A DNA stretch of 64,000 nucleotides from Lithobates sylvaticus (GCA_028564925.1 CM053031.1:101711531-101775530); one strand, 5' to 3'; shown: positions 44,796 through 57,143, numbered from the stretch's first letter. Notes: generated by a model not told the origin, from the sequence alone. Numbers and translations: made by a program.

Positions 44796-45754
44796 CCAAA
44801 CTAAGGCCTGGCATGGTGACATGCTTATGAAAATATTCCAAACAGCATTGTGTACTGTGATCTACACGGAGCCATCTTTAAAACAGTGTAACAAACTAGA
44901 TAAACCTCTTAATAATGCAAAGGACTCAGGGAATTTTAGTGGTAGGTCAAAGTTAGAATATATGTACACCCAAAAACTAAAATCTCATGTAAGCTTTAAC
45001 ATGTTAATAATGTAATTTCTAAAGTAATTTTCAGTATTTAAAATATACAGCTTTCTCCAAACTACCTGGTGATCCTGTCATTAAAGGACATTGTTTAGGC
45101 ACTACCATTTACAGCATGACTACATTTGGTTCCTTATTCCGGATTGAGCTAATGCGTTGTTATGCTACAACATGTGCTTCCAACAGAAACCACAAGGCAA
45201 CGTATGACCTTCAGGAATCTCTAGCACATAAATGGAAATATACAGAAATCACTGAAGTACAGGTAGAAAAGTGGGTGCAGGAGATCAGCAGCACCAAGAT
45301 GCAACAAAGGATGAAACAAGGATTTTATTTAAATAAAGACACTGGGGGTGATTTACTAAAACTGGAGAGTACAAAATCTGGTGCAGCTGTACATGGTAGC
45401 CAATCAGATTCTAACTTTAAAGCTTGTTCAATTAAGCTTTGACAATAAAACCTGGAAGCCAATTGGTTTCTATGCAGAGCTGAAGCCGATTTTGCACTCC
45501 CCAGTTTTAGTAAATCTCCCCCACTGCGCTTTAGCTAAACTAAATATTCTGTTTGGATTTTCAACTACTTTAACATGAACATTACCAAAAAAATGATTTT
45601 AATATTAATACTGTATAGTCCAATATGTGGTGTAATAATGGTTTTTGAGATCATCTTTTTTGCATTAGGATACTTACAGACATCAGAATGTTTGCCTTCT
45701 AGGGGAGGTGTTAATTTGTCTTCATACCATTTACTTGGCCAGGCTCTATTAGTT
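44796..45754. repeat. Flank A': second copy of the 959-bp segment
   Basis: Offset +6,292 from 38504-39462 with no length change. Two substitutions were noticed: near 44867 (ACGGAGCC versus AAGGAGCC) and near 45593 (AAAATGATT versus AACTGATT). It joins the array at GTGCCAGGGTG|TGCCAAACT. Confidence 0.95.
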
Positions 45755-46773
45755 TTCCCAGGAAAAGGCCAGGGTGTAACATTCTACCTGGACTATCTAA
45801 CAAGCAAGCATATGAATGTGTATATGTGTTGAAAGATCTTTCATTACAAATGTAATTTTGTTGAAGATCATGCATTCGTGTCTGGCCACCTTTAAAAGGA
45901 GGAGTAGGGCCAGAAGAGCTTAGTCCTGCATTCTTGTGACCCGTATTCAGCCATCAGCAGGCTTATGTCAGCTGACATCAATCGTCCAGTCCAGGGTCTG
46001 AACGGATCACAACTTTAATGCTGGAATCTACCCACATGCCTGACCGGCAGCTGGCTCAGCCTCTCAGGGTGCTGCGGAGAGCCTTAGCCAGCCACTTCCT
46101 CTACACTACAGCCTGGCGCTCCAGCCAGCACTGGAGGAGCAGAACAGAGAGCTGGTGACTGTCACCGCTCACTAAAGACCCAGATCACATACTTATCTTT
46201 TAAATGTTTCCAGATAAGATCATGCAAGTGCAGCTGAAATAACAATCACAACATGCCAGTTGCTAGCTGTGTTGTGTTGTCTGTGTGAAAGTCAATGCAA
46301 AATGCATAGAGCCCTGAGGTCACTGCCAGAGCATTCTGGTTCTGTCTTAAAGCCCAGGTAACCCCTCTATATTATTGTAATGCAGTCAGGCTGCATATAC
46401 AGTTTTAAAAATGTTGCTTGTTTAGATGTTAGTTTTTCTACTGCAGCAAGATTAAAATGCTCGGTTCCTTAGCCACACTGTTGATTAGAGCAGTGTGTGT
46501 GGGAAGGAGGGGTGTGTCCGATTGCTGGAGTCCCAGGCTACTGCTTGTGTGATAAGAGTCGTGGTCTGACTTTAAAAAAGGTGCTGCCAGCACCCAAAAG
46601 AAAATATCACAGCTTACCAATCCTCAAAATGGGTTTACTGCATTTAGTTTTCTTTTTCCCCCTTTATTTTCACCTGGTGATCTGGCTAGCAGGACACTTC
46701 CTGTCCTAGGAAGGCTCCACTCTGGAGGAGCAACAGAGCCAGCCTTGGACAGCAACATTTTCAATCTAGTATA
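45755..46773. other. Intergenic sequence, no recognised feature
   Basis: Right flank of the array. One TTAAAGCCCAGGTAACCCC stretch at 46349 may be a lone TTAA-MITE end. No exon recognised. Confidence 0.35.
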
Positions 46774-49620
46774 GTGTTAGGAAAATTCAAGTTAGACTTA
46801 CCTGTAACTTGTTTTTCAGGAGTCTCAGGACAGCACATGAATGGCTCCTCCCACTTGTTGACAGGAAACAGACCTCCACCAAACTTTAAAAAGGAGGCTC
46901 CTTCCCACATGTTGCCAGTAGTAGTAGTAGAGAACCTCCGGCCCAAGCTGGAACACATAATCAGAATATGGTTAGTCACAGCATAAAATCAAACAATAAT
47001 GGCAGGTTATTGCTGTCCTGAAAGACTACTGGAAAACAAGTTACCGATAAGTCTAACTTGAATTTTCCCTAAACATCTTTCAGGACAGCACCTGAGAGGA
47101 TAAACGAGATTACATACTAGGGAGGGACCACAGGACCTTTCTGCCAAAAGCCTGATCATTTGCTGACAGAAGATCTAGTCTTGGATGATGACCAAACATT
47201 AAGTAACTTGACCACGTAGCCGCCTTACAATGTTGATCTGGGATGGCACCAGCCTTTTCTGCCTATGTAGTGGCCTGAGCCCTGCTACAATGTGCTCAAA
47301 TTCCCAAAAGGGGGGGGGGGGTTGATGGCCCGACAGAGTAATCTGCCAGAATAGCGGATTTAGGCCATCTAGCAATTGACCCCTTTGATGCTTGGTGGCC
47401 CTTCTTTTTGCCTGAAAAAACTACAAAGAGTCCGAAGACCTAAAATCCTTTGTTACTTCAAGTTAAGGTAATAGAGTTCTTCTTACATCCAAATTATGAA
47501 AAAGGGTTTGAGCAAAAGGTTGGTAAAGTGATCTCCTGTGACCTGTTGTGAACTGATGCAGGTTTTTTTTACCAAAAGTAGCATCTGTTTTAAGTATAAT
47601 CCTATATGGGTAGATGGATAAGAAAAGGTTTTTTAACTGATAGGGTTTGCAGTTCACTAATTCTCCTTGCCGATGTGATTGCAACTAGAAATAAAGTCTT
47701 AAAGGTTAGGATTTCTTAGAGATATTGCTTGCAACGGTTCAAAATGTTCCTTTGCGAGGGCTTGTAGCCCCACTGATCGATCCTATTTGGGAAAATGCTT
47801 AGTTGGAGCTGGTCTAGATCTAGTAAGTGCCTTAAAAAAAATCTTGTGACCAATGGCTCAGAAGAGACTGGTCTCCAGAAAAACTCCCAATGAGGCCAAT
47901 TGCACCTTAAGTGTGCTGACTGCAAGCCCTTGTCTGCGCCATTTTGTAGGAATTCCAATACTGACACCAAATTTTCTACAGTTCTATTTCTCGAACGACA
48001 CCAGGAGTTGTAGACCTTCCAATATTTCGCATAAATTCTTCTAGTTACTGTCTTTCTACTAGAAAGTAAAGTGGTTACTAAGGGTTCTGACAGACCTGTC
48101 TCTTAACAACTGCTCCACAGATACCAGGTGGTGAGGCTTAGTCTGGCCACATACGGGTGATATAAAATCGGACCCTGCAGAAGTAAATCTTGTCGGCGAG
48201 GTAGCTGCCTTCAGCAGAACGGTGGTAAACCAAGCTCTTTTTGTGCCAGAATGGAGTAATCAGGATTACGGACACCTTTTCCTTTTGTATTTCCCTCAAT
48301 ATATCGGAATTAGCTGGAACGGGGATAAGGCGCAACCCAGATGAAAATTCCAAGGATGTGCCAAGGCATCTATCCGCTGAGAACTGTCGTTTATGTGAAT
48401 GGAAAAGAAAAGTGGGAGCTGTGCATTTTCTTCTGACGCAAACAGGTCCACCTGTGGATGGCCCCAGGCTCTGGTGACCATTGCAAAAACTTCTGGATTC
48501 AAGCTCCATTCTACCTCCTGAATCCGTCTCCTGCTCAGAAAATCTGCCACTACATTTAGTGTGCCCTTGAGGTGGACTGCAAATAAGGACAGCAAATGAT
48601 TTTCCGCCCACTCTAGGATCTTTGATGCCAGCAACTGAAGAGTTTTGCTTCTTGTGCCTCCCTGCTTGTTAAGTGGGGCTATGTGGGGCTTGTTAAGTGG
48701 GGCTATGGAAGTGGGGTTGTCTGATAGAATCTGGACATGGAAACCTTGGAGGATTGAAGAGAAGGCATCCAATGCTAAGGCGACTGCCCTTAGTTCCCTC
48801 CAAATTTGAGGACCTTTTTGCCTCGGACCGGGACCATTCTCCCTGTTCCAAGTTCTGATCCCACACGCTGGCATCCGTCGTCACCACTTTTCTATTGGGA
48901 ATAGTAGGCCCTTTGTAAGAATTGCCCGATTTCTCCACCACCAAAGTGATCGTTTGGTGGGAATCTTTACATTTGCGTCCTTAGATTCTGTCCTGTGGGT
49001 CCATGGCTTTAGGAGGAAACTCTGAAGAGGCCTGAAATGTAGCCTTGCCCATTGAATGGCTGGCATAATCATGGTTAAAGTTCCTAGGGCTGACATAACC
49101 CTTCTGACTGACATTTTCTGATTTGGCTGTAGCATAGCTATGATATTTTGGATTTTTTTCTCTTCTGGAGGAAAAATTCTTTGCTCCACTGAGCTTATTT
49201 GGTACCCCAGAAATTGTACTTGTTGAGCCGGATTGATGTTTGACTTCTGAACATTCACAATCCAACCCAAGGTTTCTAAATGACTGCGGGCCTTGCCCAG
49301 GTCTTCTAACAATTTCTCTCTGGAAGGGGCAAAGAAGAGCAGGTCGTCCAGGTTGAAGGCAGAGAGGTGCAAGGGCTTCTGCCATCACCTTTGTATATAT
49401 TTGCGGGGCAGAAGAAAGGCGAAAGGGCCTTGAATTGCAGATGTAGCACCTCATTCCCCATGTTTATCACCATCCTTAGGAATCTTTGAGATTGAGGGGC
49501 TATAGGGATGTGCAGATAGGCATCCATACGAAACCTCTTGTATAGGACCGATCTGTTAGTTTCCTGGCTATCTCTGGTATCAGTACATTCTAAGTCACTA
49601 ACCTGGAATAAGCATATAGA
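46774..49620 (-). mobile_element. DIRS-type retroelement fossil
   Basis: The minus strand carries DIRS-type reverse transcriptase and RNase H regions in family order: MDAYLHIPIAPQSQRFLRMV, then FNLDDLLFFAPSREKLLEDL, then VQFLGYQISS, then VVADFLSRR with EWSLNPEVF. At 46782-46822 and 47034-47075 lie two inverted stretches (GAAAATTCAAGTTAGACTTA and its complement), the kind of unusual terminal arrangement DIRS elements have. Broken, with several interruptions; moderately old. Confidence 0.8.
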
Positions 49621-50317
49621 TTACAAGGTCAGGTGAAGTCAGACATTTGATCTGTATCCTTGGTGGCCATCTCTAACGTTGGTGGAGGCTGTGGATCATT
49701 TGGAGTTTCGTATGCCCGCCGATTTCGGCACCCATGCCTATATGACTCTTTCTCGCTGACACTTGAGTCCACCAGTTCTAGTAAGAAGTATATATACATC
49801 TTCCTTCTATTGACCAAGTACCATCTTGATGTTTTCCTGGTTGGACAGTGTCAACACAATACGTCCCTGTTGTCACCATCCTTTTGTGGATGACATATGG
49901 GCCATCTATAACAGATTCAGCTTATTCATTGGACTTTATCACATTTGTCATTTTATACTTGTCACTTGAACACTTAACCTTTTTCACGGTTTCATTTGAA
50001 TATTGATGTATACATGTATTAGCACTACAACATTCACCATCTGTATCCTGTTGCAGATCAGGATCTCTAATAGTATTAAAGCCACAGGACCAGCTTTACA
50101 GCTGAGCATCTGGTATTTTTAGTGCAACTGTAGCCTCTGTATTTTCTCAGGATAGGTTACCTTTAACAGGAAACGTTATAACTTTATATATAAAGTAGAG
50201 CTACAGTCAACAAAATACTCACCTTCACTGCAGCAATGTGACTGTTGGATCCCTGGCAGGCATGTTCTCCCCAGACTTATTCTGGGTGTTCGGACTCTTG
50301 GTGGGCAGTGTTATAAT
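49621..50317. other. Unassigned intergenic sequence
   Basis: Between the DIRS fossil and a small MITE. The part from 49670 to 49890 looks like part of a dispersed repeat, but I cannot name it. Confidence 0.3.
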
Positions 50318-50496
50318 GCTGGCCATACATTATACAATTTTCTTGTACAATTTTCCTTTGGATTTACCAAAACCATATAATATGAGGTCAAACCTAAACA
50401 CTTTATTTATATGCAATGAGGCAGGCCCTTGCACTACATAGTTGAAGGTAAATCTAAAGGAAATTGAACAAGGAAATTGTATAATGTATGGCCAGC
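50318..50496. mobile_element. Palindromic MITE (179 bp)
   Basis: GCTGGCCATACATTATACAA at the left and TTGTATAATGTATGGCCAGC at the right, with further inverted similarity inwards (CCTTTGGATTTACC / GGTAAATCTAAAGG). Flanks TAA(T) and TTA are compatible with a TWA duplication. Confidence 0.75.
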
Positions 50497-50819
50497 TTTA
50501 CTACCTCACATGCACACAGTAGTCATTTACCTAATCACAATGACATCGCAGATAGCAAGCTATTGTGCTGCAAGTTTGAAAATGACTTGCTAAGCTATTG
50601 CTAGACTTGCCAGGCTTCACAAGTCTGTTGCACAATTGCAGCAAGTCTGCATTGCATGACTTTAGATCAACTTTCATTGCAAACATTCTGCAAGTCTGCT
50701 GCAAGTTTTGATTCAGTTATGTTGTGCAATAGGCATCCCACCACTGGGGTCACTGTGGCTAAATTTTCATGCTGTAGACGCAGCAGAGCTCTTGCTGTAG
50801 ACTATATGATGTAGTAATA

Positions 50820-51590
50820 ATAGCACAGGTCTGTGCAACAATCGCAAATATCCTCAATATTCTAATAGGTAAATATCTCTATATCAACAATCTTGCTCAT
50901 ATAAAACTATTGTGCAAGAAAATATATCCAATATAAATAAAGTGCAAATACAAAGTCAGTCCAAATCAACAGTGTAAAACAAATCATAAAAGTGATCATA
51001 TGATAATACATACAATATTTTTAAACAAATGAAAATCTAAAAAATGACAACTATTTAAGAAAAACTATTATATAAAGTTCCATTAAAAATTATAATGTGA
51101 AGTCCCAAAAAAAATTGAAATCCCCAAAAATCTTCAATCTCCAGATTAACAAAGTGCTCCACCGCAATGTGAATCCTTCACCACTCCTACTCAAATGGAC
51201 TCAACAGATCATTATGCTGGTAAGGTAATAAACCAGCAGACATGCCACAATTATCTCCCATACGGCACCGACTGCAACTCACTCTCCTTATGGGTATTAT
51301 TTGGTCAGTATCTCATTTCATGAGATACAGTGGTCAATGCGGAAAAGCATAAAAGAATAGCATAAAACCTTATCACAGGCTTTTATTTAAAACAAAGACA
51401 ATTCCACTCACATGTCAGGAGTGCCACACTGGCACTAAGGAAACATGCTCAGCTTTGTTTGCCGTACAACTCTGGGCTAAACATAGACCGTAAGTATGAA
51501 CCGGCACACGCAGTGGCATCAGCGTCCGCCCTGCCCTACATACGTTTCGTCATGTAACATCTTCAAGAAGTGAGTAGACTCACCACTGCA
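50820..51590 (-). repeat. Hammerhead-like repeat, decayed
   Basis: On the minus strand a hammerhead-like core (51570-51537) is followed by a long A/T-rich region (AAGTGCAAATACAAAGTCAG and many A/T runs), the same order as in the 1,790-bp units but not the same sequence. Possibly a terminal repeat of another Penelope-like family. No protein relic seen. Confidence 0.4.
51537..51570 (-). ncRNA. Hammerhead-like motif (degenerate)
   Basis: Minus strand: TTGAAGA (one change from CTGANGA), TGTTACATGAC (weak stem II), GAAA, CGTATGT. Two core parts are recognisable, but stem II and stem I are poor, so it is probably inactive. Confidence 0.35.
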
Positions 51591-52238
51591 ACTTTGCTCT
51601 TGCTAGAGACTTGCCACGCAAATTTTCTACAAACTGGAAAAGTGTCAACTAGAACTTGTGCTTCAAGTGCTCTGCAAGTGTACAACTTGCCAGTGAAAAT
51701 GTACAGCAAGTTAACAGACTTACAATAAAAAAATATAAAGTTATCCTTGCTATCTGGGATTATGCTGATAATGTATAATGAGCTGCACATACAGGTCCTG
51801 GGTAAAAGGAATCTGTATGTCTTCACAACACACACACACAGTATAAGTAGTTATGGCGTCATTAACAATAAAAAATGAAATTAGATACAAATTAGGTCAT
51901 GTACTAACCTGTATCTGCAGTGCTACCAGCCTGACAACTGCTGTGCTGAAGGGTAGAGGAGGGGAAAGGTATGGGCTAAGATGAAGGAGAGGTAATCCAT
52001 CTGCAACACTAGAGGGCCCCACAACACCCATTACCTGTAAAGTAAATGCAATGTAGGTCAGACAGTTAGATCAAAAGCAAAAAATGTGAACAGGAAACAA
52101 ACACCCCTGAATGTAAACAACACAGATTTCAGTACTTCCTCACACGTGGCTCCACGGAGCATGCAGGAATTAAACACAGATGTGTAAGACAGTGACCCGG
52201 TTACAAAACGGAGGTCCCTCCATTACAAGCTTACTCAC

Positions 52239-52362
52239 CAAATTCACACACACATTGATCAGTGACCTAAGGTGAGGCAGGAAGGATATGATTGGCTGCC
52301 TCTGAAGTGTCAAACAAACCCCTTCTATCAAATTGCTGGCAGGCTCCCACTCAACCTGTCGT
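52239..52362 (-). CDS. UNC80: UNC80 exon
   Basis: 124 nt between tattgcag and gtgagt on the minus strand. Peptide R-RQVEWEPASNLIEGVCLTLQ then RQPIISFLPHLRSLINVCVN then L, which agrees with vertebrate UNC80 as I remember it. UNC80 is a very large cytoplasmic HEAT-like scaffold that joins UNC79 to the neuronal sodium-leak channel NALCN. This is the most C-terminal UNC80 exon I can find in the window; the remaining exons should lie at lower coordinates but were not recognised. Confidence 0.94.
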
Positions 52363-52507
52363 CTGCAATACAACAGGAGGTAAGATTAGAGAAAGTAAAA
52401 CAGCAAATTGAGGCTTCAGAACTATATTGGAGATCTGACTCATTGGAGCACAGGCATCTTCCTATGCATAAATAATCATCAAACATCTGAATTACAATAA
52501 TAGCTCA

Positions 52508-53025
52508 TTAAAGCGGAACTCCTGGAAATCAGCCACTTTTTAAAATATGCCAGGTTACTGAGTAAAGTCTTATGAGGTGCATGCCACCTTGTGGACATAC
52601 CTCTTTTATTTACAATTAACATTATTACAGAGTGCCAGGAACATAACTATCGCTATACTTCCTGCTTTACCATGCTGGACCTTCTGGTCTTCGGGTCTCA
52701 GCTTCTGCTGCTGCAGAGTTGTATGCAGCTGCTCTGCCGTCCCTCCCATAATCCTGCCCAATCACAGAGTGCTTTGTATTATGTGAACCCATTCACAAAA
52801 TACAAAGCCTTCTGTGAATGGACAGCGGAGGGGAGGAGTTGGTAGAGCTGTCAATTTAGGTGCTGTGTGATAAAGCAGCATCACTCCTGTCAGAGCCATG
52901 AGAGTATAGTAATAGCTGTACTGCTGGCTCTCAGTAAAGCTGTCAGTTGTAAATAGAATAGATATGTCCACGAGGTAGCACAGCAGATTTTAGAAAGTGG
53001 CTGAATTTCTTGAGTTAAGCTTTAA
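52508..53025. mobile_element. TTAA MITE in UNC80 intron
   Basis: TTAAAGCGGAACTCCTGGAA at the left. The right terminus is AAGTGGCTGAATTTCTTGAG then TTAAGCTTTAA, inverted relative to the left (AGCCACTTT / AAAGTGGCT). Inner inverted parts include ACCTTGTGGACATACCTCTT versus AGATATGTCCACGAGGTAGC. 518 bp. Confidence 0.75.
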
Positions 53026-53495
53026 AATTTTGTAAAAATAACATAAATCTACAAGTATAGAAAGCTTGATAATTTGTGATTGAGACAGTAATTTTAAAAT
53101 TCTTAACTTAATTTTGAGAATGACAATGTAGACTTTAAAAAAAAATAAAGGTGCTATGAGCACAATGTCATGAAATGGCCTAAATTCTGTGACAAATACA
53201 CCGCATATTAAATGGCAACAGAATCACAAGGTCATTAAGCCTAGAAGAAAACCTTCAGATATTAATGTTTGCCTGGACTTACATAAAAACTAGAAAATTG
53301 ACATAGGTTGGGTACAGTAGGAACCTTCCGGTGCATTTATACAGCCTTAGATTCTTTTAGAGACTGCACCAAATGTGTCAAGGCATGGGGGGAGGTGTAC
53401 CCCAGGTTTTGGAGCACCCATAGTGTTCTAAAGAAAGACTAAAACTGAATGCTCCCCTTGGAAATTTACACGCTTTCCTTTAACTAAAGGTTGCT

Positions 53496-54486
53496 TTAAC
53501 CACTTCAGGCCCGGACCAATTGGCAGCAAAAGGACCAGGCCCCCTTTTGCGATTCGGCACTGCGTCGCTTTAACTGACAATTGCGCGGTCGTGTGACGTG
53601 GCTCCAAAACAAAATTGGCGTCCTTTTTTTCCCACAAATAGAGCTTTCTTTTGGTGGTATTTGATCGCCCCTGCGGTTTTTATTTTTTGCGCTATAAACA
53701 AAAATAGAGCGACAATTTTGAAAACAATGCAATATTTTTTGCTTTTTGCTATAATAAATATTCCCAAAAAATATATAAAAAAACATTTTTTTTCCTCAGT
53801 TTAGGCCGATACGTATTCTTCTACATATTTTTGGTAAAAAAAATTGCAATTAGCGATTATTGATTGGTTTGCGCAAAAGTTATAGCGTTTACAAAATAGG
53901 GGATAGTTTTATAGCATTTTTATTAATATTTTTTTTTTTTTACTAGTAATGGCGGCGATCAGCGATTTTTATTGTGACTGCGACATTATGGCGGACACAT
54001 CGGACATTTTTGACACATTGGGACCATTGTCATTTATACAGCAATCAATGCATTGATTCCTGTATAAATGACAGTTGTAGTGAAAGAGTTAACCACTAGG
54101 GGAGGGGAGGGGTTATGGGCTGTGACGTGTGTGTTTTTTTTTACATTAGGGGGCGGGGCTGACATCTGACGTCATTGATCGGCTTTCCGGATGACCGGGA
54201 ACAGCCAATCAATGACAGGCAGAGTAGGAAGCGCGGGGAAAGGTTTGTTAACACAGACCTCTCCCCGTTCTTCAGCTCCGTAACCTGATCGCAGGACACC
54301 AGCGGCGATCGGGTCCGCTGGTCCCGCGGCCGGGGTCACGGAGCTCCCGACCGGGTCGCGAGCGCGCCGCTGGCGGCGCGCGACCCACGGGCAGGCATTT
54401 ATAGGATCACGTACAGATACGTGATTTTGCCTGCCCGTGCCATTTTGCCGCAGTATATCTGCGTTAGGCGGTCGGGAAGCGGTTAA
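53496..54486 (+). mobile_element. ~1-kb TTAA element, copy 6
   Basis: TTAACCACTTCAGGCCCGGA at the left and TCGGGAAGCGGTTAA at the right, with intact TTAA on both sides (53496-53499, 54483-54486). The best-bounded copy in the window. Its right third differs from copies 1-2 (GCTGACATCTGACGTCATTG), showing a modular subfamily. It sits in the UNC80 intron, antisense to the gene. Confidence 0.88.
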
Positions 54487-55070
54487 AGGGACTCTGTTAC
54501 TATAAAAAAAGAGAACTACAAGCAGGCATAAAGTGCTGGGCGATAGTGAACAAGCAACGCTCTGGCGATTCCTGGATGTAATGGAGATAGCACTCTACCA
54601 TTATAGTAATAGGCCAACAGAAGTGTGGGGGGGGGGGGGGTGACCAGCTCTGATACTATAGAGATGTGTCAGCACTCTACCTATTCAGAATTGCCTGACA
54701 ATTAGCTTGCAGTTCCCTTTCTTAGACTGCACTCATATTGGCAATTTTAACTGAGCCCTTGGTCCAGTTTGTTTGTGTAGTGTGAGTGCTTCAAACCATG
54801 CCTGAGAATGGTTAAATATACTGTATCTGGGACAACTTGGAAGAGGTGGTACAGGGCACGGTTCATTTGTGGTTTAGTACAGTTTGCTTCAGTGCAAACC
54901 ATGCCTGAGCACAGAACTCTTCATAGAAAACTAAGCACAAAATCAAGGATCACTGTGGTCTGGTTGGTGGAGGTGATTATGTATTGCGCCTTGGAACACA
55001 GTTGGGGAGTGGGGAGGAGGGACATTCAAACTGGCATGGTTCAACTGTGCCCAGTGTGAGCTCATCCTTA

Positions 55071-55493
55071 TGCCCCGTACACACGGTCGGAAATTCCGAC
55101 CACAAAATCCGTCGGCCTTTTTCCGACGGATTTTGTCCGACACTGGTGTTGCATACACACGGTCGGACAAAGTTGTCGGAAAATCCGATCATTCTGAACG
55201 TGGTGACGTTTGTTGCGTACGACGGAACTACGTAGAGGCTATTAGCCAATAGGTATGGTCTCCTAATGTGATCTGAGCATGCGTGGCCCTTTTTTTCATC
55301 TGAATTCTCTACACAAGATCGAAAAAAGTCCGATCGGATTTTGTTGTCGGAAAATTTGAGCAGGATCTCAAATTTTTTCCCTCGGAAATTCCGATGGAAA
55401 AAGTCCGATGGAGCCCACACACGGTCGGATTTTCCGACAACATGGTCCGATGGGACATTTTCCATCGGAATTTCCGACCGTGTGTACGGGGCA
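55071..55493. mobile_element. Harbinger-like MITE in UNC80 intron
   Basis: Ends TGCCCCGTACACACGGTCGG and CCGACCGTGTGTACGGGGCA, perfect TTA (55068-55070, 55494-55496). 423 bp. It shares the CTACGTAGAGGCTA and GATCTGAGCATGCGT core with 15121 and 58685. Confidence 0.87.
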
Positions 55494-55861
55494 TTAGAGT
55501 TTCTTTAAGTAAACCCAACAAGTTTGACACACAAAACATTGATTCTAAAACAAAATACACTGGCATTGTCATTTAATATCTGAATTAATGAAATGAACGA
55601 TGCATGAATGATCTCAGATTCTCTGATAGACACTCATAGCTTGATTTATTGTTTGTCTTGCTTACTCTATTCCATCAATGAATATCACTATAGTAACATG
55701 AAACCACAAACATTTGTGTTCTGGAACTCAGGGCAACCAATCAGAATGAGTTTTTAGCTGCTTAGAGTAATAAAACTAACAAACATGAATTTTCCAGTAC
55801 ACACCATTGCCCTTTGCATCAGTGACCATGTACGGCTAATGCTGCATGAGGGATTCAAATA

Positions 55862-56038
55862 CAGTGGATATAAAAAAGAATCCCCCCCCCTTTAAAATAA
55901 TCACATTTTGTTGCTTTGCAGCCTGAAATGAAGACAGACACAGTTTTTGTTTCATTCAATTGTATTTACTCTTCATTTCAAGCTGCAAAGCAACAAAATG
56001 TGATTATTTTAAAGGGTGATTCTTTTCTATACCCCCTG
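55862..56038. mobile_element. Mariner-like palindromic MITE
   Basis: TA on both sides (55860-55861, 56039-56040). The element is almost a perfect hairpin: AATAATCACATTTTGTTGCT against AGCAACAAAATGTGATTATT. 177 bp. Confidence 0.8.
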
Positions 56039-56245
56039 TATCTTGACACTGATTTAACTATTATCTAATTAGAAGCACATTCATTTAAATTTGCTACAAA
56101 TTAAGTTACTGTCAGTAAGTGGTTAAATCTCTCAGTGGTAAAAGAATAAAACCTCCTTTGCAATCCTAACTTAAATGATGTTTGTGATTGTCACCTTTTT
56201 AAAGTAGACTTGAGGTTTGGGATGTGCATTTCAAAGAAAATGTGT

Positions 56246-56332
56246 TGAGGGTTCTTCAAAAAGTTTCTGCTCTTTTTTTAACTAAGTTATGTACAGTATA
56301 TAAAAGTGCGGAAACTTTTTGAAGACCCCTCG
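56246..56332. mobile_element. Very short mariner-like MITE
   Basis: GAGGGTTCTTCAAAAAGTTT at the left and AAACTTTTTGAAGACCCCTC at the right are inverted around a ~45-bp centre; a TA follows the right end. Confidence 0.6.
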
Positions 56333-56823
56333 TATATATAGCTAGATAGATATACATACAGTATATATTCATATATAGGAAAAACTTTTAATAATATGTA
56401 TTTTTAATCATTCAAATATTAAAAAAAAAAAAAAAAAATGATATTAAATTTTTACCCTTTTGCAGTCAGTGTGTAAGGGAAAATATGCCACTTAAGGCTT
56501 TCAAGGTTATCTGTCTTTTTCTCCTGGATGAATGTTAGTTTTTTATCCTAACGTTCTCCCTATAAGAGTTGTTATTGTATTTCTGTAATTTATGAAAGGG
56601 CATCCGTCGTTTTGAATTGTGGCTTAAATAGTAAAACTATGCCCATAGCTAGATATTACCTACCTTTGTTTTTTCATATGTTGCTTTCCTCTGCTGTTGC
56701 CCAAAGAAACCACCATAATCTTGTTTGTGGACAGCAGTAGAGGAAAGTAATTAAGCATTATGCCCTTGCTTCAAGGTTTGCAACATCAGAAACTCAATGC
56801 ATGTTTCTGTGCCATCTGCTCAC

Positions 56824-57024
56824 CTTAAAGTTGGCATTTTGTGTATTTTATTGAACATACGATCCAGTCTCTTTAAGATGAGGATAAGGGCTGGTCGTAC
56901 TGCTTCTGCTGTCCAATCCGTGATGGGCAACATTTCCATGATGTATCGCTTGAGCCCCCTGCTCTCCATAGTCTGAGTGTCATAAGGTGCCAGTTTCAGA
57001 AGTGAATGGGCAATTTCTGCCAAT
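56824..57024 (-). CDS. UNC80: UNC80 exon
   Basis: 201 nt, minus strand, between atgttag and gtgagc. Peptide LAEIAHSLLKLAPYDTQTME then SRGLKRYIMEMLPITDWTAE then AVRPALILILKRLDRMFNKI, HKMPTL. Highly conserved among vertebrates, and the strongest single identifier of UNC80 here. The final AG joins the next exon's A to encode R, giving ...MPTLR-RQVEWEP across 4.5 kb of intron. Confidence 0.97.
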
Positions 57025-57143
57025 CTAACATAAGAGACAAGAAAAATTGTGAATTGGTTATGGACACCTAAATGTTATGACCATTTTTTGAGCCACTATT
57101 ATTCATCATCTCTGTTAAGCTAACAATTCTGTAAGATCCAAAC

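Noticed and set aside
38504-45754. Treating A/A' as an ordinary target-site duplication
   Set aside because: 959 bp is far beyond the duplications known for the element types considered, so it is reported as an unexplained duplication instead.
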